From positions 1 through 11,112 of the forward strand of contig CATMVR010000092.1 in the NCBI GenBank assembly GCA_950075905.1: a DNA stretch of 11,112 bases. Direction: 5' to 3'. Below are positions 1 through 7,192 of this stretch, piece after piece (the stretch's first letter is position 1; every line of letters begins with the position of its first letter). Below the pieces are notes generated by a model that did no database searches, was not told the origin of the DNA, and saw only the letters and a program-made list of their open reading frames with translations. Origin of the DNA: an uncultured Persicitalea sp. GTDB lineage: Bacteria; Bacteroidota; Bacteroidia; Cytophagales; Spirosomataceae. A program made the position numbers and the translations under genes.

Positions 1-635
1 GCGATAAAGAACGCCCAGAAAACCCAACCCTGGGCCTCGGCGGAAAGCTGTACGTTGTACAGCGCAATGATCTCCGAGCTATGCTGACCGGGTGTCTGAA
101 AATAAACGTACACCAGCGCTACCAGCATCAGAAGGCTACCGAAGATGGTATAGACAAAAAACTTAAAGGTGACCTTCAGGCGATTTTCACCCCCCCAGAC
201 CGCCGCCAGAAAGTAGACGGGAATCAGCGCCGCTTCGAAGAAAAGGTAAAAGAGGAAGGCATCGGTAGCCGTGAAGACGCCGATCAGGGCGGCTTCCATG
301 AACAGGATCAGCGAGTAAAACGCCGAAGGATTCTTGTAGCTCTGCCCAAATGCCGACAGAATAATCAGCGGCGTCAGGAAGGCCGTCAGCAGTACCAGCA
401 GCAGGCTGATGCCGTCGAGCCCGGCACCCAGGGTTACGCCCGCGGAGGCGATCCAGTCGTACTTGAAACCAAACTGCTGCCCACCGGCCGGATCAAACTG
501 CGACCACGCCAGCAGCACGGTGCCAAGTTCGGCTAGTGCGCCCACCAGCGCCAGTTGCTTTACATTGCGTCCACCCAGACTCAGGGTAAGCAGGCCGGCC
601 ACAACCGGGATCAGGATTAATAGTATCGTAAGCAT
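1..635 (-). CDS. nuoM: NADH-quinone oxidoreductase subunit M, N-terminal part (cut by window edge)
   Basis: Antiporter-like membrane subunit of complex I, part of the proton-pumping arm in the cytoplasmic membrane. Reading back from the ATG at 633-635 gives 211 codons that run off the left edge. The protein starts MLTILLILIPVVAGLLTLSL and is a series of hydrophobic helices. The stretch FFEAALIPVYFLAAVWG (about 132-148) carries Glu134, matching the conserved TM5 glutamate of NuoM (Glu144 in E. coli), followed by the family's KFFVYT helix. It lies 122 bases downstream of nuoL in the same direction, as expected for the nuoKLMN order; nuoN would be expected beyond the left edge. The rest of the protein, including the central lysine, is outside the window. 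The identification is firm from the glutamate motif and the gene order. Confidence 0.95.
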   Translation of the reverse strand, partial: MLTILLILIPVVAGLLTLSLGGRNVKQLALVGALAELGTVLLAWSQFDPAGGQQFGFKYDWIASAGVTLGAGLDGISLLLVLLTAFLTPLIILSAFGQSYKNPSAFYSLILFMEAALIGVFTATDAFLFYLFFEAALIPVYFLAAVWGGENRLKVTFKFFVYTIFGSLLMLVALVYVYFQTPGQHSSEIIALYNVQLSAEAQGWVFWAFFI

Positions 636-757
636 TTATCCAGTGTTGAATGATTGATTGAGGGGTCCGCCCCTGCGGGGAATGATAGAACGAGTGAATA
701 TGGCTGTAAAAAGCACGATTTGCCCACTCGATTTTACACTCCTTCCAAATCCTTATC

Positions 758-2677
<1,920 letters not shown>

Positions 2678-2750
2678 AAATTTTAATTAGTGATGTTAGG
2701 AGTAGGGGGTCAAGCGCTACGTGAAAAAATTCAGTTCTCTGCGGCCGGGG

Positions 2751-3089
2751 CTATCCTTTCAATTTGTTGAGGAAGTTGATGTCAATGGTTCGGGTATTCC
2801 GGTAAATCATCACAATAATGGCCAGCCCCACAGCAACCTCCGCGGCCGCTACGGCCATGATGAAAAACACAAATACCTGCGCGGAGGGGTCTGACTTGTA
2901 GGAAGAGAAGGCAATAAGGAGCAAATTGACGGAGTTGAGCATCAATTCCACCGACATAAAAATGACGATGGCATTCCTGCGGATCAGAACGCCGATGATA
3001 CCAATGACAAAGAGAGCCGTGCTAAGAATCAGATAGCTTTTGAGCGGAATAAGCTGAATTATCTCCGGTATAGTGGGGGTCTGCATCAT
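2751..3089 (-). CDS. nuoK: NADH-quinone oxidoreductase subunit K
   Basis: Small three-helix membrane subunit of complex I, homologous to MrpC/ND4L. The 112 residues include a dozen extra N-terminal residues before the conserved core, which begins around IPLKSYLILSTALF. The two functional glutamates are present: Glu48 in SVELMLNSVNL (TM2; Glu36 in E. coli) and Glu84 in AAAEVAVGLAI (TM3; Glu72 in E. coli). Two adjacent ATG codons (3089 and 3086) could each start translation; the choice changes only one residue. It is the first nuo gene of this run: nuoJ, which usually precedes it, is not immediately upstream, where an exonuclease gene ends at 3196 instead. A candidate promoter lies in the intervening 106 bases. 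Confidence 0.97.
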   Translation of the reverse strand: MMQTPTIPEIIQLIPLKSYLILSTALFVIGIIGVLIRRNAIVIFMSVELMLNSVNLLLIAFSSYKSDPSAQVFVFFIMAVAAAEVAVGLAIIVMIYRNTRTIDINFLNKLKG

Positions 3090-3142
3090 AGCATCAGGGT
3101 AGTTATTGATGAATCTGTATTCGGGTTTTTAAAAAATTTGGG

Positions 3143-3172
3143 CAAATTTAAGGATAAATACCGCTTACTCAA
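3143..3172 (-). promoter_or_regulatory. Candidate Bacteroidota-type promoter for nuoKLM
   Basis: Read on the minus strand, TTG (3172-3170) is followed after 19 bases by TAAATTTG (3150-3143). This fits the published Bacteroidota/Flavobacterium housekeeping pattern TTG-N(17-23)-TAnnTTTG, with all eight -7 positions in agreement. It lies between the exonuclease stop and the nuoK start, leaving a leader of roughly 45-50 bases. The match is seen directly; activity is inferred. Confidence 0.5.
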
Positions 3173-3195
3173 GCCCCGCAAACAGGATTGTTCTT

Positions 3196-4008
3196 TCAGC
3201 GCTGAGTAAGGGCCCGGAGCCGGATTTCGGTCAGCTTTCTTTTGGTATCAAGCGGGAACTCGCCTTTCATGATCCAGTCGAAGAACGAGGGCTCCTGTTT
3301 GAGCACATCCACGACGCGTTTTCCGTTGTGTTTCCCAAAATTAAAAAGCTCTTCTCCCGACTCATTGTAGACCATCCGGCCGGCAAAATCTACATTGCGG
3401 GTAGCCGTGAGGGTATGCAACACGTCCATGTCGTTGACCACCGGGGTGACCAGGTTACCCTGATCATCCTTCACCGTGACGCCCTCGTAGTGTCGGATCT
3501 GCGCGTTGAGTACTTCGTAGGTAGCCAGGGCGTCAGCTTCGGCCCCGTGGGCGCCGACCAGCTCTTTTCCGCAGTAAAATTTGTAGGCAGCGGCCAGGTT
3601 TCGGGGCTCCATCAGGTGAAAAATTCGCTGGGCGTCGATCAGCCGGCGATTTTTTACCTCAAAATCTATTCCGGCCCGCAGAAACTCCTCCACCAGCATG
3701 GGCACATCGAAACGGTTGCTGTTGAAACCGGCCAGGTCGCAGCCTTCCAGAAATACCGCCAGATTTTTCGCTATCCTTTTGAACGGGGGGCACTCTTTCA
3801 CATCTTCGTCGTAGATACCATGGATCAGGCTGCTCTCAATAGGAATCGGGATTTCCGGGTTCAGGCGCATGGTTCGCACTTCCTCTTCGCCGGTGGGCAG
3901 GGCTTTCACCACGGATATTTCAACAATGCGGTCGCGGGTGATATTGATGCCGGTTGTTTCGAGATCAAAGAAAGCCAGTGGTCTTTTCAGGACCAGTTGA
4001 TGTGCCAT
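3196..4008 (-). CDS. DnaQ-like 3'-5' exonuclease with ExoX-like C-terminal domain
   Basis: DEDDh-family 3'-5' exonuclease, likely acting on DNA ends in repair or proofreading rather than as a dedicated replicase subunit. Of 270 residues, 10-170 form the exonuclease fold: Asp15 and Glu17 in FFDLETTG, Asp101 in FNSNRFDVPML, and the HGAEADA motif giving His154 and Asp159. These are the full set of metal and catalytic residues. Residues about 222-262 (FNFGKHNGKRVVDVLK, then SFFDWIMKGEF) match the small C-terminal module found in ExoX-like nucleases. The start MAHQLVLKRP at 4008 is preferred. The frame stays open to 4299, but that extension runs through the glpK terminator and the 3' end of glpK and encodes low-complexity sequence unlike the family. 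The gene appears monocistronic, with a terminator upstream and a nuo promoter downstream. The exact substrate cannot be told from sequence. Confidence 0.9.
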   Translation of the reverse strand: MAHQLVLKRPLAFFDLETTGINITRDRIVEISVVKALPTGEEEVRTMRLNPEIPIPIESSLIHGIYDEDVKECPPFKRIAKNLAVFLEGCDLAGFNSNRFDVPMLVEEFLRAGIDFEVKNRRLIDAQRIFHLMEPRNLAAAYKFYCGKELVGAHGAEADALATYEVLNAQIRHYEGVTVKDDQGNLVTPVVNDMDVLHTLTATRNVDFAGRMVYNESGEELFNFGKHNGKRVVDVLKQEPSFFDWIMKGEFPLDTKRKLTEIRLRALTQR

Positions 4009-4065
4009 AGCAAAGAGTATAGTAGATAATGCGGGCGAAGTTACGGTTTTAGTGGCAGACCCACC

Positions 4066-4099
4066 AAAAAAGCCGCCGGATTTAGGATAATCCGGCGGC
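4066..4099 (-). terminator. Intrinsic terminator after glpK
   Basis: A perfect 11-bp GC-rich inverted repeat, GCCGCCGGATT at 4072-4082 with its complement at 4089-4099 around a 6-base loop, is followed on the minus strand by six T residues (4071-4066). It sits 28 bases beyond the glpK stop codon, in the right orientation to end glpK transcription before the exonuclease gene. Confidence 0.9.
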
Positions 4100-4126
4100 G
4101 GCATACAATTCATTCCCGTTCCTGTA

Positions 4127-5626
4127 CTATTCTTCCCAGTCGAAAGATTTTGTGATGGCCTTCTGCCACCCCTTGTACAATTCATCGCGCCGGGCTTCGT
4201 CCATGTTTGGCTTCCAGGTCTGGGCAACTGCCCAATTTTTGCGCAGGTCTTCCAGATCAGACCAGTAGCCCACAGCCAGGCCAGCGGCATAGGCGGCACC
4301 CAGAGCGGTGGTTTCGGCCACGGCGGGCGCCACCACCTGCGTACCCAGCATATCGGCCTGAAACTGCATCAGCATCTGGTTGGCCACCATCCCGCCGTCT
4401 ACGCGTAGCGAAGCCAGCTCGATGCCCGAGTCCTGCTCCATGGCATTCACCACATCCAGCGTCTGGTAGGCCGTAGCTTCCAGGACGGCCCGGGCAATGT
4501 GCCCCTTATTCACGTAGCGCGTCAGGCCGGCAATGACCCCGCGGGCATCGTTGCGCCAGTAGGGAGCGTATAGTCCCGAGAAGGCCGGCACAAAGTAAGC
4601 CCCGCCGTTGTCCTCCACAGTTTTGGCCAGTTGCTCAATATCGCTGCTCTTCTGGATCAGCCCCAGGTTGTCGCGTACCCACTGCACCAGGGCTCCCGCA
4701 ATGGCAATGCTGCCTTCCAGGGCGTACTGCACGGGCTGGTCGCCAAACTTGTAGGCAATGGTCGTGATCAGGCCCTTTTCGGAAAGTTGCAGTTCGTTGC
4801 CGGTGTTCATCACCAGAAAGCAGCCCGTGCCGTAGGTATTTTTGGCCATACCGGCTTCAAAGCAGGCTTGTCCCACCAGCGCGGCGTGTTGGTCGCCCAG
4901 AGCACCGGCAATGGGTACCCCCGGCAGTACCTCCGAGCTGACGTGCCCATACACCTCGCTGCTGCTTTTGATTTCCGGCAGCATGGCTTTGGGAATGTCA
5001 AAAGCTTTCAGCATACCCTCATCCCATTGCAGGCTGCGTAGGTTCATGAGCTGAGTACGGCTGGCGTTGGTCACGTCCGTTACGTGAATTCCTCCCTTGG
5101 GACCACCGGTCAGATTCCAGATGGTGAAGGTATCCATGTTGCCAAACAGCGCATCCCCTTTCTCGGCGTCGTCCCGAAGGCCTTCTACGTTTTCCAGCAG
5201 CCATTTTAGTTTCAGGCCGCTGAAGTAGGTGGCCAGCGGCAGGCCGGTAGTGGCGCGGAAGCGATCGATGCCCCCTTCTTTTTCGTAGCGGGATACCAAA
5301 GCCCCCGTGCGGGTATCCTGCCACACCAGGGCATTGTGGTATGCCTTGCCCGTACGGCGGTTCCACACCACGGTGGTTTCGCGTTGGTTGGTGATTCCAA
5401 TAGCGGCAATGTCGGTGGCCGTTACCGAGGCCTTGATCCGCGCCAGGGCGATTACTTCCAGCGTGTTTTTCCAGATTTCGTCGGGATTGTGCTCTACCCA
5501 GCCGGGTTTGGGATAAATCTGTTCGTGCTCCTTCTGGCCTACCGACACGATGGTACCCTGGCGGTCAAAAAGTATACAGCGTGTACTGGTAGTACCCTGG
5601 TCAATGGCGGCAACGTATCTGGACAT
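4127..5626 (-). CDS. glpK: Glycerol kinase
   Basis: Phosphorylates glycerol to sn-glycerol 3-phosphate with ATP in the cytoplasm (FGGY carbohydrate kinase family). The 499 residues match the usual length. Visible landmarks are the N-terminal phosphate-binding loop AAIDQGTTSTRCILFD (6-21), the substrate-binding NQRETTVVW (80-88, Arg82-Glu83), Tyr134 in LATYFSGLKLKW, the catalytic base Asp245 in GALGDQHAAL (same number as E. coli GlpK), and the C-terminal GGMVANQMLMQFQADMLG, which is part of the nucleotide-binding half. The start ATG leaves the loop at its normal distance from the N-terminus. No glpF or glpD is adjacent: the gene has its own terminator downstream, and another terminator separates it from the LytTR gene upstream, so it is probably a single-gene transcript. 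I found no convincing promoter box in the 90 bases before the start. Confidence 0.98.
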   Translation of the reverse strand: MSRYVAAIDQGTTSTRCILFDRQGTIVSVGQKEHEQIYPKPGWVEHNPDEIWKNTLEVIALARIKASVTATDIAAIGITNQRETTVVWNRRTGKAYHNALVWQDTRTGALVSRYEKEGGIDRFRATTGLPLATYFSGLKLKWLLENVEGLRDDAEKGDALFGNMDTFTIWNLTGGPKGGIHVTDVTNASRTQLMNLRSLQWDEGMLKAFDIPKAMLPEIKSSSEVYGHVSSEVLPGVPIAGALGDQHAALVGQACFEAGMAKNTYGTGCFLVMNTGNELQLSEKGLITTIAYKFGDQPVQYALEGSIAIAGALVQWVRDNLGLIQKSSDIEQLAKTVEDNGGAYFVPAFSGLYAPYWRNDARGVIAGLTRYVNKGHIARAVLEATAYQTLDVVNAMEQDSGIELASLRVDGGMVANQMLMQFQADMLGTQVVAPAVAETTALGAAYAAGLAVGYWSDLEDLRKNWAVAQTWKPNMDEARRDELYKGWQKAITKSFDWEE

Positions 5627-5716
5627 TCGGAATAGTAGTTTGGTTAGCTGTTTTGTAAATAAAGCAAGAAAAGGGGAAAGTTACCAGGTTGGGGGGTGAA
5701 TTTGGGCCTCTACCAC

Positions 5717-5760
5717 AAAAAACGACTCCTTCCCGGAGAGATGGGAGGGAGTCATTTTTT
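5717..5760 (-). terminator. Intrinsic terminator between lytTR gene and glpK (bidirectional shape)
   Basis: GACTCCTTCCC (5724-5734) pairs with GGGAGGGAGTC (5743-5753) around an 8-base loop; the single imperfection is a T opposite G. On the minus strand the stem is followed by six T residues (complement of 5722-5717). On the plus strand it is followed by ATTTTTT (5754-5760), so it could stop transcription from either side. Its main job is probably to end the small LytTR transcript, whose stop codon lies about 45 bases upstream. Confidence 0.85.
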
Positions 5761-5796
5761 GCCCGTTTTCTTTTTAGCGTCCGGCTGCCTGTACAC

Positions 5797-6153
5797 TCAC
5801 ACGCTCCGCCGCCGACTCACAGCCCACTCAGAACCGTCCGTCAGTAGCACGTGAGTAGTAAAAAGGGTGTGGATATAGTGCCGGTTGATGGCGTGGCTAC
5901 GATGAATGCGCGCAAAGCAGGACGCAGGAAGCTGCCTAAGCACGTGACTTAGGGTACGGGAGTAGAGCAAGGTGGAGCCATCCTGAAAATGGATGTGGGT
6001 GTAGTTGCCCGTGCTGCGCAGTGCGACGATCTGCTCAGCTGGCACAAAGCGCTTGCCATCCGAAAAAGGTAGCCTGAGCCCCTGCACGGGTAATGGGCGG
6101 ATGATTGTCGGTCTGGAAATCTCGCGCTTACTGATAACGTCAGGTGTGTGCAT
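5797..6153 (-). CDS. Stand-alone LytTR DNA-binding protein (no receiver domain)
   Basis: A 118-residue protein that is essentially one LytTR domain. Residues about 37-118 show the family pattern: VPAEQIVALRSTGNYTHIHF (one strand after another), a DGSTLLYSRTLSHVLRQLP turn and helix, then CFARIHRSHAINRHYI and a closing TDGSEWAVSRRRSV. The N-terminal 30 residues are polar and proline-containing; there is no receiver, membrane segment or signal peptide. It should therefore bind DNA without being phosphorylated itself. It lies downstream of the LytTR response regulator in the same direction, 142 bases apart, and ends at a terminator. That gap holds two AACAGTT repeats, a dyad and a -7-like TAGATTTA (minus strand, 6214-6207; 7 of 8 consensus positions), so it may have its own promoter under the response regulator's control. 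An auxiliary or competing regulator is the likely role (inference). Confidence 0.85.
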   Translation of the reverse strand: MHTPDVISKREISRPTIIRPLPVQGLRLPFSDGKRFVPAEQIVALRSTGNYTHIHFQDGSTLLYSRTLSHVLRQLPASCFARIHRSHAINRHYIHTLFTTHVLLTDGSEWAVSRRRSV

Positions 6154-6215
6154 AGTCAGGAATGAATTTATGGCGGATAAAAGAGGTTTCTTTTCTTTAA
6201 GGTACCTAAATCTAG

Positions 6216-6237
6216 TCCTGAACTTCGACTTTCAGGA
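6216..6237. repeat. Short perfect dyad in the leader of the LytTR gene
   Basis: TCCTGAA (6216-6222) and TTCAGGA (6231-6237) form a 7-bp perfect inverted repeat with an 8-base spacer. No T-tract follows in either direction, so it is not an intrinsic terminator. It sits immediately upstream of the -7-like box TAGATTTA and could be a protein-binding dyad; chance cannot be excluded for a repeat this short. Confidence 0.35.
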
Positions 6238-6247
6238 GGTCTGGTCC

Positions 6248-6273
6248 ATAAACTGTTCATTTTTAGAACTGTT
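6248..6273 (-). promoter_or_regulatory. Candidate LytTR operator: two AACAGTT direct repeats
   Basis: On the minus strand AACAGTT occurs twice (6273-6267 and 6257-6251), 16 bases start to start. The downstream copy read as ACAGTTTAT (6256-6248) fits the general LytTR half-site pattern [TA][AC][CA]GTTN[AG][TG] at every position; the upstream copy, ACAGTTCTA, fits 7 of 9. Known LytTR tandem sites are usually spaced about 21 bases apart, so the spacing is non-canonical. The repeats lie about 37-66 bases upstream of a -7-like box, where an activator would bind. Confidence 0.35.
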
Positions 6274-6295
6274 GGTCGTTTTTAGCGATAATCGG

Positions 6296-7159
6296 TCATC
6301 CGTTCAGTCCGAAGAGCTTGCGGAATATCCCCCGGAGCGATTCTGCCGGCCGGGAGTCGGGTAGGGGGTTCTGGAGCATAAACTGCCGGAGCGCCCGCCC
6401 TCCCTGCCGGGAGGCGTACACGTGGCTGGGCGGATTTTTGAGAAAGACCAGCCGTTCCGTATGGTCGTACCGGTCAAAATGATCCATGTTGATCAGCACG
6501 CTGTTGCTGATGGCAAAAAAACGGGCGTTGTTTTGCAGGAGGTCTTTGTAGTAGCCAAAGTTGCGGTTAGACACCAGCGGCTGGTCGCTGTCTTTTCGGT
6601 CTTTTCGATAAAACCGGGTTACGCTGCCGTCGGCTTCCAGGTAGGAAATCTCCCCCAGACCCACGAGTTGCAGCGCCCCGCCGATCAGCGTCACCGTCAG
6701 GCGCTGGCTGGTTTGGGTTTGGTGGCCGATCAGCTCCATAATGAGCTCGATCTGGTGGTCGGCCTGCATGGGGCCCCGATGTTTTTCGACTTTCTCCACG
6801 GCTTTTTGCAGGTCACTGGCCGCAAAAGGCTTTTCCAGGAAAGCAATGGGGGCGTACTCAAAGCCATCGCGGGCGTTGTCAAAATCCCGGAAGCGGGTCA
6901 TGAAAATAATGCGGAGGTCTTGCAGCCGTCCGGCGGCGTTGAGCTGGTTGAGCAGGTCGTAGCACCGGCCACCGGTAATCTGGATGTCCGAAATAAGCAG
7001 GTCGGGCCGGGTACGGCAGATCTGCGCATAGGCTTCCTGAATTTCGCCACTGCTGCCCACTACCTCTACCTGCGGGCACTTTTGCGCCAGAAAGTCCAGT
7101 ACATTGTTGAGCTCGGCGGTGTTGTCTTCTACGATGTAGGTGCGTAAAGTCGGGGTCAT
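6296..7159 (-). CDS. LytTR-family response regulator
   Basis: Cytoplasmic output partner of the adjacent sensor kinase, with a receiver domain followed by LytTR DNA binding. In the receiver (about 5-125) the acidic pocket is Glu11-Asp12 in YIVEDN, the phospho-acceptor is Asp58 in LLISDIQI, the switch threonine is Thr88 in IFMTRF, and the invariant lysine is Lys110 in FLEKPF. Residues about 152-262 form the LytTR domain, including GEISYLEADGSVTRFY, NFGYYKDLLQ and FFAISNSVLINMDHF. A 25-residue tail follows, ending in a basic amphipathic SLRGIFRKLFGLNG that is not part of the standard domain. The start at 7159 is 33 bases after the kinase stop, so the two are co-transcribed with the kinase first. 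It may activate the small LytTR gene just downstream, where AACAGTT repeats lie (inference). Confidence 0.95.
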   Translation of the reverse strand: MTPTLRTYIVEDNTAELNNVLDFLAQKCPQVEVVGSSGEIQEAYAQICRTRPDLLISDIQITGGRCYDLLNQLNAAGRLQDLRIIFMTRFRDFDNARDGFEYAPIAFLEKPFAASDLQKAVEKVEKHRGPMQADHQIELIMELIGHQTQTSQRLTVTLIGGALQLVGLGEISYLEADGSVTRFYRKDRKDSDQPLVSNRNFGYYKDLLQNNARFFAISNSVLINMDHFDRYDHTERLVFLKNPPSHVYASRQGGRALRQFMLQNPLPDSRPAESLRGIFRKLFGLNG

Positions 7160-7192
7160 GGTGGGTGAAGGGTTTGGGTTTACTTTTTTGGG

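Noticed and set aside
670..680. Hairpin CCCC-TGC-GGGG between nuoL and nuoM as terminator
   Set aside because: The stem is only 4 bp with no T-tract, and it lies inside an operon expected to be co-transcribed.
4009..4299. Open upstream extension of the exonuclease frame (97 more codons)
   Set aside because: It overlaps the glpK terminator and the 3' end of glpK, encodes sequence unlike the family, and the MAHQ start gives a normal exonuclease N-terminus.
6422..7147. Plus-strand open frame of 241 codons over the response regulator
   Set aside because: Antisense of a clear receiver-LytTR protein; the translation resembles no domain.
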